Shown in pieces: positions 1 to 10,600 of a DNA stretch of 13,009 bases. The stretch lies in contig CBFIDE010000026.1 of the NCBI GenBank assembly GCA_965661265.1, positions 1 to 13,009 on the forward strand. The letters are read 5' to 3'. Positions within the stretch are counted from its first letter, which is position 1. Each line of letters begins with the position of its first letter. This stretch comes from CBFIDE01 sp965661265 (GTDB lineage Bacteria > Bacteroidota > Bacteroidia > Flavobacteriales > Schleiferiaceae). Below the pieces are notes generated by a model, which did no database searches, was not told where the DNA came from, and saw nothing but the letters and a program-made list of their open reading frames with translations. Made by a program: the position numbers and the translations under genes.

Positions 1-3000
1 GCACCAGCTGTAGAAACTTCTGTTATTTGTTCAAACTTTTTATTTGTATCTTTTGCTTTAAATCCAGCTGCATTATTATACATCTGATTTAACTTATCAA
101 TAATAAGTTGTTTATTACTATTTAATGAACTTGGTGTAAATTTAAACTTAGTACCATCATTAGATAGGATTAACATCAACTGAGTTGTTTGTGAATCTTT
201 TTCAAAGAATACACTATTGTTAGCTGTTTGTTTTCTATTTCCTTGTTGATCTTTAGGGATACCCCAGTAAGTTACACCTCTTAGAAATTCTAGTATACGA
301 ACAGAGCTATCACTTGTTATACCTCCAGAGGCTTCATCTAATAAGTTTTTAGAAAGTTGTAATATAGAATCAAATATTGCATTTGCTTCATTAGCTGTAT
401 GCATTCTATTTCTAAGTGGAACATAAGCATTTGGTAATTCTAAAAATACACGACCAAAAGGAGAATTATAAGTTACTGTTCCTTTAGAAACATTTTTATT
501 TGTTTTAGGAACATATATTAATTCTTTATCTTTTAAATCTTGTTCAGATACTAAACCTGCATCTTGTACAGATGTTGTATTATTTTTATCAGATTTAGTT
601 TTTCCAAAAGAAGCAGCAATTTCATTTGGTACACCTAATGTATCTTGTGCAAGTATGCCTTTTGTCCATTCTTTATATTGCTCAATAATACTATCTTTAA
701 CTTCTTTTGAAGTGCTAGATCTAAACATCTCACCGCTTTCTAGTCTAGATCCTGGCATAAATTGATAAATAGCACGGTCTAATAATGTCTCACCTTCTGG
801 AATAGGACGACCATCAACACCAACTAATTGACCACTTTCATCAACCATTACCATCACAATAGCATCATCTTTGGATTTTTCTATAAGTTGAGCATCATTA
901 TCTAATAACTCTTCTATAACTCCTGGTAATAATTGATCTTGAGTTTTAGCTGTTAAGAATATAGAACGTATACCATCTCTATTAGGAAATGATTCTAAAT
1001 TAATTCCAAACTCATCAGCTCGTACCTCACTAGGTTTATTCTTCCCACTGAATGTAGTAGCCCTAGGTGCTATTTCATTTGATTTTTTAGACTCAGGTTC
1101 ATAAGTTGATTCAGCTGATGTAGAATCAATTGCAGGACCATTATCTGCTGTAGATAATAATTGATTAGTTAATTTAGCATTATTAATTAATTTCTCCTCT
1201 TGAGCCTTCTGTGCATTAAACTCATCTATTATTTTTTGAAACCTATCTGTAATTATTTGTCTAGCTTTGTATTCAGCTCTCATATCAGCTAAATCTTTCT
1301 CTAGTTGTTTTACAGTGTCAATAGATTTAATTAATGTAGCTTCATCTACTGTAGCTTCTTTAGTTAAATCATTAGTTAGTGAGAAGTTTGCAAGTTCTTG
1401 CTTTAAAAGAGGCCAGTTAGTTTGTAAGTCTTCTCCAGCTGCTACATTATCTAATAAGTCACTTAAGTATTGTGAATAATCTTCATCAACAATATATGTA
1501 CTCTTTAATGTTTTTCTAAAAAGTTTTGTAACTTCTTTGATAGCCTTCTCAAGTTGTTTAGAAAGTTTTTTAGCTGCAGATAATGAGTTGTTTAGATTCT
1601 TACCATTATCAACTAACAACGCCACTTGATTTTTAAGCTCTTGTAAAAACTCTCCACTATCTTCTGGGAGGTTATCTATATCATTAACAAAGTCTTGGAA
1701 ATAAGAAATGTTCATTTCTAATTCCTCTTTTTGTGCATTTAAGTTTTCTATCTCAGCTTCAATATCAGCTTGCATTTTAGTAAGCTTATTCAAAGATTGA
1801 GTAAACACTTTTGTAGCTTTAGAAAAGTTTAATTTAATCCTAGGTCCTGTGGGCCCAGACTCTTTCATCTTTTCTATATTCTCAAGATCTTCTTTTACTT
1901 TAGCTAAGTCTTCTTTTTGTTTCTCTAACTTCTTATTTACATCTTCAAGATTATCTGTAGCTTCTTGACCTAACTGAGAAAGAACCTCTAATCTAGATTC
2001 TCTATTCTTAGCAAGTGTAGCTTTTTGTGCAGCTATTTCTGAAGGAGACATAAATTCTTCTTTAGCTTCTTTTTGCTGCTCACTCTCTACACTACCCACT
2101 TTTGATATTCTAGGCATGTTAAAACCTTCTTGTGTAATAAAGTGTGAATTGTTCACTTCTTTTTTTGCCACCTTACCTTTAGGTGTCATATATACAAAGT
2201 AAAGTTTACCATCTTGATATTCTAATCTACCTTTTCTTTTTCCTCCAAAGTTTTTACCAAAGTTAAATTCAAAAATATCATTTCTATGGTTATAGAAATA
2301 GTTAGCTGTTTTATTATTTTGTAAAGTGCTAACCTTTCCTATTTTAAAGTTTTCTAAAACATCTGGAGACACTTCTTTAATTTCCCCTGATTGAGTTTTT
2401 ATTTCTAATGTACCATTTGCATTTACTTTTTGTATAACAAACTGAGAGATGGGCACAGGGCTGTCTAAAGGGTCTGTTGAATAATCAACACCTTTACCAA
2501 CAAAATATTCAGTTCCTATCTCAACATCTATATCTCCTCGCTTTGTTTTAATTGTAACTGTTTCAACAGGAATATCAGATTCTTCTCCAGTAGTTTCACT
2601 GAGGGGTGCTTCTGAATACTTGCTAGGGTTATCTTTAATATCTTGATAAGCTTTTAAAAACTCTTGTCTTCTTAATGCAATTTCAGAAACATCCTCTAAG
2701 TTTTTAGCAAGGTTTTCTTTTTGGTCATCAAGAATATCTAGTTCTTTAATAGATGCAATTGCTTCATTAAATGTGTCTACATTACCATCTATTAAATTTT
2801 GTATAACGTCTTGAACATTTATACCTGCAACTGATAATGGTGTAGATAATTCTGGTATTCTTTGATCATAATCTGCCACCTTAGATGCAGTGTATATCAT
2901 TTTATTGATTACATCATTACTATAAATAGGTTTACCATTTTCATCTATCTGTCCAGAATAACGTAAGTTAAGAGATTGCCATAGAGATAATGTATTATCT

Positions 3001-4829
3001 GCAGTGGTTTCAAACTTATTTAACCTTTCTAAATATTGCTCTCGCGTATCTGTTTCAAGAGCTTTACCTTCAGATTGTAATTGTGCAAACCCTTCTTCAG
3101 TGCTTGCTAATTTACGGTATTCATTTATGTCAGCTTTAACTAAATCATATCTACCATACTTAATTCTAGGTGTAAGGTAATTAATGATATAGTCAGCTTC
3201 TATATCTTTGCTATTTAATATGTCACCTGCTTTAATAGCTTCTTCTCTTTCTGCTTGTAATACAGTTCCTCTATTAACTGAATCAATAGTTTCTTTTGTA
3301 AAGTCAGAAAGATTTGTTTTATTTAAAGCTTCTATTGCAGCAGCTGTATTTTTTGATTTAGCTACGTCTTGTTTAAATCTACCTCTCCCTAACATTATTG
3401 CTCCAGACAATCCTCCAATAAGAGCATTCTTAGCACCTTCATTACTGAAAGCCCCTTCTGTAACACCAACACTAATTGAATTTAACCAACTAGTTGCTTC
3501 ATTATTATATTTTTTATTATAGTAATCTTGTGCAGCAACACTTCCAGAATACTGACTCACCTCTTCAAATGATTCAGTTATAGAAAATGTGTAAGGTCTT
3601 ATTTTATTTAACTTAGAAAGAATAGGATATTTAGAAGTGGGTCTTGCAAATTTACCCCCTTCATATACAATATCATCTATCTCTCTAACTAATCCATTAA
3701 TTACTCCTTTTTCACCTTTGTAAGTACTTCCTAATATCTTAGGAAACTGAATGTAGTTGGTTGCAGAAAGTAAAGCAACGTTAGCAAAAAATGTAGCATT
3801 ACCCGCACCCTCTGAAGCATCATCAATTAATTGTAAAGCTTCACCTGTTGGTTTTACACCATACTTAGAAACATGCTCATCAATTAATTTTTTTCTAAAC
3901 TCATTGCTACTATGTAATGCTTCTATACCTGCTTCACCAGTGGTTGATAAACCTGCAACAACAGCTCTACCTGCTGGATTTAATGTATTATAATTAGCTA
4001 AAAATTTATCAGATAGACTTCTTATCTTACCATAGGTATCAGCAACTTTATTAGCTCCTGTTATAGCAGCTTCTGTTGCAGCAAGTGTTTCTGCTGATTT
4101 ACCTACAGAAAATAATCTAGACGCATAAGGTAATCCTTTTAAAACACTAGTATAAGCACCCCCTGTAAGATAAGCACCTCCAGCAAATCCCAAATTTTTA
4201 ACAACACCGTCCCATAGAAAGTTTCCTGTTGCCCAGTATTTTGGAGAATACCAATCAGCATCTCTTTCACTTTGAGTATAGTAATTAGGAAGTGAATCTT
4301 CAGCTTGTTTATTTAACTCATCTAAATAATTATTAAAATCGTTATCATAAAATGAAGAAAACTTACCATCATTAATTGATTTATATATACCATTAACAAG
4401 ACCAACTGTACCTTGTAAAAAAGTAGTTCCTGTAAGTAATAATCCCTTACCTACACCATTTACCATTTTAGAACCAAAGCTTTGATTTCTTGCAGCAGCA
4501 TCTTCGTTATCAAATTCACCTGGCATAAAATAATCAAACCTTCCAAATTTATTAGCTGCAAATTCATCAAGGGTTCTAGTTACACCACCCACTGATTCAT
4601 CTTTACCAGAAGCAAAGTTTAATAACTCTGATAAAGCAGAACCTTCCTGTACATCACCATAAAGACTAGGTATTCCTCCAGTATTAACATATGGTAAAGG
4701 AGATACTGAGCGACGCCCTTGGTAACCACCATATTTCTGTTCCATGAAGTTTTCATCTAGCAGTTGGTTTGTAGAATTAGGTGATATTGCTTTTCCAGAT
4801 TGAGCTTTTGGTATATTATCTTTCCCCAT
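1..4829 (-). CDS. Giant crAss-like phage virion/cargo protein, 3' end missing (at least 1609 aa)
   Basis: This frame stays open from the ATG at 4829 to the left edge: I read every triplet and found no stop, giving 1609 complete codons. The start follows the upstream TAA by one base (TAA-A-ATG). The N-terminus has a KAQSG motif at residues 8-12. Residues about 50-560 contain blocks I recognise from large uncharacterised crAss-like proteins (IPSLYGDV, NYIQFPKILGS, YLTPRIKYGR). This part has several Gly/Ala-rich hydrophobic stretches (about 121-147, 203-230, 346-363, 466-482). Residues about 750-890 look beta-rich. Residues about 915-1220 are a long, charged, coiled-coil-like segment. There is no cysteine. 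I see no RNA polymerase DFDxD-type motif in the visible part; the virion RNA polymerase, or the rest of a fusion, may lie beyond the left edge. A role as an ejected virion protein is inferred from family and position. The family call is good; the function is unknown. Confidence 0.85.
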   Translation of the reverse strand, partial: MGKDNIPKAQSGKAISPNSTNQLLDENFMEQKYGGYQGRRSVSPLPYVNTGGIPSLYGDVQEGSALSELLNFASGKDESVGGVTRTLDEFAANKFGRFDYFMPGEFDNEDAAARNQSFGSKMVNGVGKGLLLTGTTFLQGTVGLVNGIYKSINDGKFSSFYDNDFNNYLDELNKQAEDSLPNYYTQSERDADWYSPKYWATGNFLWDGVVKNLGFAGGAYLTGGAYTSVLKGLPYASRLFSVGKSAETLAATEAAITGANKVADTYGKIRSLSDKFLANYNTLNPAGRAVVAGLSTTGEAGIEALHSSNEFRKKLIDEHVSKYGVKPTGEALQLIDDASEGAGNATFFANVALLSATNYIQFPKILGSTYKGEKGVINGLVREIDDIVYEGGKFARPTSKYPILSKLNKIRPYTFSITESFEEVSQYSGSVAAQDYYNKKYNNEATSWLNSISVGVTEGAFSNEGAKNALIGGLSGAIMLGRGRFKQDVAKSKNTAAAIEALNKTNLSDFTKETIDSVNRGTVLQAEREEAIKAGDILNSKDIEADYIINYLTPRIKYGRYDLVKADINEYRKLASTEEGFAQLQSEGKALETDTREQYLERLNKFETTADNTLSLWQSLNLRYSGQIDENGKPIYSNDVINKMIYTASKVADYDQRIPELSTPLSVAGINVQDVIQNLIDGNVDTFNEAIASIKELDILDDQKENLAKNLEDVSEIALRRQEFLKAYQDIKDNPSKYSEAPLSETTGEESDIPVETVTIKTKRGDIDVEIGTEYFVGKGVDYSTDPLDSPVPISQFVIQKVNANGTLEIKTQSGEIKEVSPDVLENFKIGKVSTLQNNKTANYFYNHRNDIFEFNFGKNFGGKRKGRLEYQDGKLYFVYMTPKGKVAKKEVNNSHFITQEGFNMPRISKVGSVESEQQKEAKEEFMSPSEIAAQKATLAKNRESRLEVLSQLGQEATDNLEDVNKKLEKQKEDLAKVKEDLENIEKMKESGPTGPRIKLNFSKATKVFTQSLNKLTKMQADIEAEIENLNAQKEELEMNISYFQDFVNDIDNLPEDSGEFLQELKNQVALLVDNGKNLNNSLSAAKKLSKQLEKAIKEVTKLFRKTLKSTYIVDEDYSQYLSDLLDNVAAGEDLQTNWPLLKQELANFSLTNDLTKEATVDEATLIKSIDTVKQLEKDLADMRAEYKARQIITDRFQKIIDEFNAQKAQEEKLINNAKLTNQLLSTADNGPAIDSTSAESTYEPESKKSNEIAPRATTFSGKNKPSEVRADEFGINLESFPNRDGIRSIFLTAKTQDQLLPGVIEELLDNDAQLIEKSKDDAIVMVMVDESGQLVGVDGRPIPEGETLLDRAIYQFMPGSRLESGEMFRSSTSKEVKDSIIEQYKEWTKGILAQDTLGVPNEIAASFGKTKSDKNNTTSVQDAGLVSEQDLKDKELIYVPKTNKNVSKGTVTYNSPFGRVFLELPNAYVPLRNRMHTANEANAIFDSILQLSKNLLDEASGGITSDSSVRILEFLRGVTYWGIPKDQQGNRKQTANNSVFFEKDSQTTQLMLILSNDGTKFKFTPSSLNSNKQLIIDKLNQMYNNAAGFKAKDTNKKFEQITEVSTAG

Positions 4830-4830
4830 T

Positions 4831-7536
4831 TTATTCTCTGTTTTTTACACTTTCTTGTAATTTTTTCATTTCAGAATCAGGCATCTTCTTATTTGTATTA
4901 TTAAGAAGTCCCCAAATTACCTCATCATTAATTTGACGAATAGTTGGTACAATTTTAGTTTTGTCTATATTATCTAAAGGGAATTGTACATTTTCATACC
5001 ATTCTTTTTCAATAGGATCATATATATTTAATTGAAGTGAGAAAGTTTCAGCTTCGTTTGGTTTTTGATCACTAACTATATTTCCGGATATTCCATAATA
5101 TGAAGTGCTTGGAAAATCTACAATTCCTGATAATCCAGCATTCTCTTTATTAGTTTCATATTTACCATCTATAGAAGTTGTGAAAAAAGATGCTGGAGCT
5201 TTTGTTGGAACTGAATATTTATTTTCTATTTCTTTATATAACTCATTGGTTATAATAACTCCATTATTTTGCAAACCATTAATCTCATTATTTAATCTAG
5301 ATTGATCAACCTTATAAACTATATCTCTAGGAGTACTTAACATTGAAGGAAGGTATAGTCTATTAAATTCTGTAACAGCTGGAGAAGGTTCAAATCTACC
5401 TCCAAAACTTTGATAAATTTCTTCAGGGATAGGTATATTTAAAGACGTGCCCTCCTTGTCAGTAATCTTTATATTATATTGACCTGCAGAATCTGTGTAA
5501 ATATTTGCTATATCTAAATTACTATTTATAGATTTTATCTCTTCTGCACTTCCATCAAAGTTAGGTAGTCCATCTACCATATCTGCAACTTCTGCTATTT
5601 GATCAACAATATTTCTAAAAGCTGGTATTTTATCTTTATCTATACTAACTCCTACTTGTTGTGGAATTATATATGAATTTTGTATGTAATTTTTAACATA
5701 ATCATTTCTATCTTCGTCTAACTTTTTATTATAAGAAACTATTTTATCTTTTACACCTAGAACATCTTGATACATTTTAGATGTTTCTGATCCAAAGCCA
5801 AAACCGTTATTTTTCCAAAGTTGATATAATTTATAATCAGAGCTATTTAATTCTTGAGAAGCTTTTGTATCATAATATCTAGATTGAGTATCTACAGGAC
5901 TCGCAGTCATTCCAGGTTTAGTAGATCTTTTGTATTTTTCAAAACTATCAAATAAATTAGCAGCAGTTGCATAATCATATTGATATATAGTGTCCCCTTC
6001 ATTAATAACAAGTGCTTTATTTCCTAAATCTTTAATAACTTCATTTATTTTATCTGGATATAATTCTTCAGCTTCACTGTGAGCTCTTACATAATTTCTT
6101 TCTAAGTTAGTTACCGTTTTATCTAAGCTTTTAATTGCAGATAAATCTTTAACTTGATCTGGTCTCATCCCTGATGTACCTTTATCAAGTTGAGCCATTA
6201 ACTCATCATAACCTTCATCTGTTACATTATACTTATTTTTAAAAGCTTCTTTTGCAGTGTTTACTTCAGAGTTCTGTTTTTCAATTCTTAATTCAGTTTG
6301 AGTAATTACTTCAACCGCTGTAGCTTCTTTACTTACTGGAAGAGATATATTACCAAAACCTTGATTACCTTTTCTTAATTCATCAAGCTTTAATAAATCA
6401 ATTTGTTCTCTTACACTATTGCTTCTTTTTTGTTCTCTTAATCTTTCTTGAGCTAATTGCAAATTAGCTTTATCCATTTGTATACTAAAGTATGGACTCT
6501 TTTCTAATTTTTGAGAAGAACTAAAACTAGAAAAAGCATTAGCTGTATTCTCCATCCAATTCATTGTATACAATTGTGCTTTTGCACTTTCAACATCACC
6601 ATTAGCAAAACCTCTAGATAAACTATCATACTCAGTACGAGTAGCATTTATATTTTGATCTAATTGTTTAATTTTAGATAGTATATCTTTTTTATATTTA
6701 GGATCATTTGTAGAACTAGCTAAACTTTGTAACCTTTCTCTTTCTTTTGTTAATTGTGTAAATGTTTTATTATAACTATTATTTAGATCATTTACAAAAC
6801 CTTCAGGTGATACATTTGAGTATTTATATATACCATCAATAGATAACTGTCTCCAAGCATTCGGAGATAGTGATGTTTTTAAAGCTGCTTGTATTCTTTC
6901 TGGAGAAATACCTTCAATCTTTTGACGAGTTATAACATCTCTAACTCCTACAATATTTCCATTTGAATCATAATCAAATGCAACATCATTTTCTGTATAC
7001 TCTTTAGCTAAACCTTTTATAACATCTTGTGATGCTTTATTAACGTCAGTGTAAGGTGCATACTTTACATTATAGCTTTCATTTATATCTTCACTATTTA
7101 GCCATTTGCTAGAATCTAAATTAAATACATAATCGTTAGCTTCACTACTTTTTCCTTCTTGTCGAAGTTTATTTTGAAACTCTAATTCTTTTCTATATTT
7201 ACTAGCAGAAGATACTGCGTTAATTATATTAGGATCTTTGACTATTTGATTAGTCATTCCATTTACAGAGTTTACTAATTGAAAGTTTGAGAAATCTCCA
7301 CCCGCAACATTAGTTAAGTTGCTACCTAATTGATTAAGTTTTGACTCTAGGTATTTTTTATCAACACCCCTAACTACATCAAGTCCAGCAACGTTATCTA
7401 TGCTTTGTTGAATCTTTTGAACACCTTCATTATAAAGTTGTTGCTTGTACATACCAACCTTCATCATTGCCTCAACAGGACGCTGTTGAACGTAAGGGTT
7501 GAATTTAAGATTTGAAGGGTCTTTATATGATGCCAT
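4831..7536 (-). CDS. Conserved crAss-like phage virion protein, coiled-coil rich (901 aa)
   Basis: The protein has no enzyme motif that I can identify. Its first 120 residues carry a block I recognise as highly conserved in crAss-like phages: FNPYVQQ (12-18), VEAMMKVGM, IDNVAGLDVVRGVDKKYLESKLNQLG (about 46-71) and GGDFSNFQLVNSVNGMT (79-95). Heptad-like charged helices occupy about 249-308, 352-388, 408-435 and 462-490. The C-terminal third looks more beta-rich and is acidic/Asn-rich. There is no signal peptide, membrane segment or cysteine. The ATG at 7536 is chosen because the conserved block begins 12 residues in and a possible promoter ends just before it. No Shine-Dalgarno is present. It is the first gene after the 80-nt gap and is followed after one base by the giant gene, so the two are probably translated together. 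Likely a structural or ejected cargo protein; this role is inferred from context. Confidence 0.9.
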   Translation of the reverse strand: MASYKDPSNLKFNPYVQQRPVEAMMKVGMYKQQLYNEGVQKIQQSIDNVAGLDVVRGVDKKYLESKLNQLGSNLTNVAGGDFSNFQLVNSVNGMTNQIVKDPNIINAVSSASKYRKELEFQNKLRQEGKSSEANDYVFNLDSSKWLNSEDINESYNVKYAPYTDVNKASQDVIKGLAKEYTENDVAFDYDSNGNIVGVRDVITRQKIEGISPERIQAALKTSLSPNAWRQLSIDGIYKYSNVSPEGFVNDLNNSYNKTFTQLTKERERLQSLASSTNDPKYKKDILSKIKQLDQNINATRTEYDSLSRGFANGDVESAKAQLYTMNWMENTANAFSSFSSSQKLEKSPYFSIQMDKANLQLAQERLREQKRSNSVREQIDLLKLDELRKGNQGFGNISLPVSKEATAVEVITQTELRIEKQNSEVNTAKEAFKNKYNVTDEGYDELMAQLDKGTSGMRPDQVKDLSAIKSLDKTVTNLERNYVRAHSEAEELYPDKINEVIKDLGNKALVINEGDTIYQYDYATAANLFDSFEKYKRSTKPGMTASPVDTQSRYYDTKASQELNSSDYKLYQLWKNNGFGFGSETSKMYQDVLGVKDKIVSYNKKLDEDRNDYVKNYIQNSYIIPQQVGVSIDKDKIPAFRNIVDQIAEVADMVDGLPNFDGSAEEIKSINSNLDIANIYTDSAGQYNIKITDKEGTSLNIPIPEEIYQSFGGRFEPSPAVTEFNRLYLPSMLSTPRDIVYKVDQSRLNNEINGLQNNGVIITNELYKEIENKYSVPTKAPASFFTTSIDGKYETNKENAGLSGIVDFPSTSYYGISGNIVSDQKPNEAETFSLQLNIYDPIEKEWYENVQFPLDNIDKTKIVPTIRQINDEVIWGLLNNTNKKMPDSEMKKLQESVKNRE

Positions 7537-7543
7537 AATTTAA

Positions 7544-7574
7544 CAAATGTAAAGTGATTTATTCTATTATACAA
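7544..7574 (-). promoter_or_regulatory. Possible Bacteroidota-type promoter upstream of the 901-aa gene
   Basis: On the minus strand TACATTTG (7544-7551) matches the Bacteroidota primary-sigma -7 consensus TAnnTTTG exactly. A TTG (7572-7574) lies 20 nt upstream, at the usual -33 spacing. The predicted transcription start would fall only a few bases before the ATG at 7536, giving an almost leaderless mRNA. Such motifs arise by chance in A+T-rich DNA, and the phage may instead use its own RNA polymerase, so the call is tentative. A TATAAT-like string nearby (7566-7571) forms part of the hairpin and lacks a convincing -35 partner. Confidence 0.35.
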
Positions 7575-7608
7575 GAAGTTATAACAATGTATGTTAATTC
7601 TTTATAAT
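7566..7608 (-). other. A/T-rich imperfect hairpin in the only real intergenic gap
   Basis: Three nested arms pair: 7566-7571 with 7603-7608 (6 bp), 7573-7577 with 7598-7602 (5 bp, separated from the outer arm by a one-base bulge), and 7582-7586 with 7592-7596 (5 bp) closing a 5-base loop at 7587-7591. An asymmetric internal loop (4 bases against 1) separates the inner and middle arms. It lies 8 bases past the stop codon of the 1054-aa gene. It is not a classical intrinsic terminator: the stem has few G-C pairs and no U-tract follows. It could be a processing site, a weak terminator or an mRNA-stabilising element. It overlaps the -33 part of the possible promoter. Confidence 0.4.
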
Positions 7609-7616
7609 GAACTTAG

Positions 7617-10600
7617 TTATAAATTTCTTAATGCTTTTAAGATGTTACTATTTTTATTATTTTTTATAGTTTTACCTCTTTTAGCTTTTTTCTTTTCTTT
7701 TTTATTCTCATCAGAAGATGTATAATCTAGAGCTTGCATTCCTAAATTAATAGCTTGAAGCACTGGGTTATTCCCTGCAGCTCCACCAAAAGGAATTGTT
7801 TGTTGACCTACATTATTAAAAGTTGTAGGTCTTTGAACTTCTGTCTGGTAGTTATTATTAAATCTAAATGTAGGATACATGTTTTCATAAACCCTCTCCA
7901 TTCTATCTTCTAGCTTCTTCTGAGCATACTTATTAGAAATAGAACTAAGTATATCTATATTTTGTGTACGTGTCTTAGAAGCAGCCTCAGCTTGTCTATC
8001 TTGTTGTACATCATATATACCAAGATTCATAGCATTCGCTTTATTAATAGCATCTATATTTTGTGCATATACACTATTTCTCATAGCTTGATTAGCTCTA
8101 AACTCTTCTGCTTTAGTTTTATTTATTGCTTCATACATTGGAGCAGCTAATAAAGCTTGAGCAGCTGGGTTAGCTTGAATTGCAGGATTTCTTTGTAAAG
8201 CTCTACTTTGAGATGTAATCTCATTCATTCTATCTTGCATAGATATGTCATAAGGAACATTTAATCTAGGCGAGAATGTTTGAGCATAAACTGGTTGTAC
8301 TTGATTTGTAGACATTGCATATCTCTCAGCAAGTAATTGATTAGGGTCTAACGGTTCATCTTCTCTCCTTGATAAAAAGTTTCCTAAGTATGCAGGAATT
8401 TTAGTCTTTTTAGTTGCAGAAGGTTCTTCAACCTTATCATTAACATTTGCAAAAACCTTTTTAGTTTCTGCAGCAGTTTCTATTTTATTATTTGATATTT
8501 TCCCATCTACTGTCTGATCTCCTATTTTACCATCAACTTTCATTTTTACAGAAGGACTTAAACCTAATTCAGTCGCTCTTTTATTGAATTCTGTTTGATA
8601 CTTTTTAACATCTTCTTTATCATTAGGATCAAAACCTTCCCAGTCGTACCATGAGTTTTCTTGTTTAGTTTGTTCAAACTTTTCTTCTGTAGCTGTTCCA
8701 TAGAAGTTACCCTTAGTTTTACGCTGACCTTTAGGTAATTCTTTTATGTCAACTAAAGGGTTATCTTTTGTAATTGCTTCAACTAAAACTTCATCTTTAC
8801 TAAAAGTACCATCTTCATTCTTTACATAACCTGCATCTAATGCTTCTTGTTCTGTATTAAATATTATTTTTTTCTCTGGAAGTGTTTTTAAATCTAAAGT
8901 GTCATTACTACCATCTTGAGCTTTTTTAACAGACTTTCCATATTTAGCATTTTCAATCCTTTCAGGATCTTGAACTATTTTATTTTTATTAATAAACTCA
9001 TTACCTTTAATTCCATACTCATCAAAAGTATCATTAAGTGCAGATTGTAAATCAGATAAAACATTTTTCTTTTCAGCTATACTTTTTAGTTTTTGATCTG
9101 AACCAGAAATAATAGCATTTGCTGTACTTCTTTCTAATTGACCCCAAACACTATTATCAGAATCTAATCCTTTCTCAGCAGCTTTTTCCATTTTCTTATT
9201 AATTTTAGATTCGTCTTCATTAAGAATATTTACATAATTTTTAAACTTCTTACCTTTTGCTCTATCATCATTAATTTCTGGAACATACTCTTCTGGAATC
9301 TTTAAATCTCCAAACACAACTAAACTTTCATCCCCTCCACCATCTTGTAATTTTTGTGCTGGTTCATTTTCAACTTCTACCACTGCTTTATTATTTGCAA
9401 CAGCATCTTGTCCATAAGCAACCCCTATTCCTGTTTGTCCTGTTTTAGGATCAATAGTTTCATGTGAGTTACCTTTGAATTCAATACTTTCACCACCTGC
9501 GTAAGGGTTGTAAGAAACTGTTTCAGCTTTACCTCCCCAAAGAGTTTTAAGTTCACCACCCATTTGCATAACATCTAACATTGATGGATTACTCTTTAAA
9601 CTTCCACCACTTTTTAAATTTGATGCATATCCAGCTTGTATTGCTGGAGCAACAGCAGAGTAAGAAAGTTCTTTATTAAATCTTTCTGTTCTTGCATTCT
9701 CTTTACCTTGTCTAACATCGTTTCTATCAAGTAAGTCTCCAATACCACTTCCAATAAATGATCCCACTGCACTACCTATTGGTCCAAAAGCACTACCTAT
9801 TGTTCCTCCTATTTTACCACCTATTCTACCACCTGCATCATCATTGAAACCAACAGCTTGACCAAGACTTGTACCAAGTTGACCTGGTGACCCACCACCA
9901 TATGAAATATTACTTGCATCAAACCCCCCTTGAGCTTTTTTTAAATATCCACCCTTACCAAATGTTTTTTGCATATTAGAATTAACTAATGGAGAATACA
10001 TATCATTAATCTCTACACCATTTTTAGCTAGTACATTTGTACCTACACCATATATAGGAAAGAATTCTTCTCCTGTGTTTTGTATATCTTCAGGTCTTAC
10101 GTATTCTCTTTCTATTCTTTCTGGTTGAGTGTTAGCAGCTTGAAGTGCTACTTCAGAAATCATTCTTGATTGTTTAGCTAGATTAAGTTGATCTTTTTGA
10201 GAATTTATTTGATCACGAATATCAATAACGTCACTAACTATTGGTAAGCCAAAGTTTTGAACACCATCAGAATTCATAAACTTACTTGTTTTCTGAGCAA
10301 AGTTTGTTCCATCCTGTGCTTTATTAATTACAATACCTGATTTAGCTAAGGATCCAATATCAGCACTTGCGTTTATATCTTCACCAAAATCCATACTTTC
10401 AAAGTCTATATCTTCAAAATCACCAAAGCTATCGCCAAGTAAACCTGCAATATCTCCAAACAGATTATTCTTTTTTGGAGCTTCTGTAAGTTTTGCCATT
10501 TGAGCATCATACATTTTGTCTTTCTTAATCTGATCAATATTTTTACCGCCAGTTAGACCAGAAACAGTATTAAACAAATAATCATCGTCAATGCGAATAG

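Noticed and set aside
7566..7608. Intergenic hairpin as an intrinsic terminator
   Set aside because: Few G-C pairs, bulged arms and no U-tract after the stem; kept only as an unassigned hairpin.
9459..9464. SHET in the 1054-aa protein as another zinc motif
   Set aside because: The His-Glu is not followed by a His at the HExxH spacing; it belongs to a recurrent structural module.
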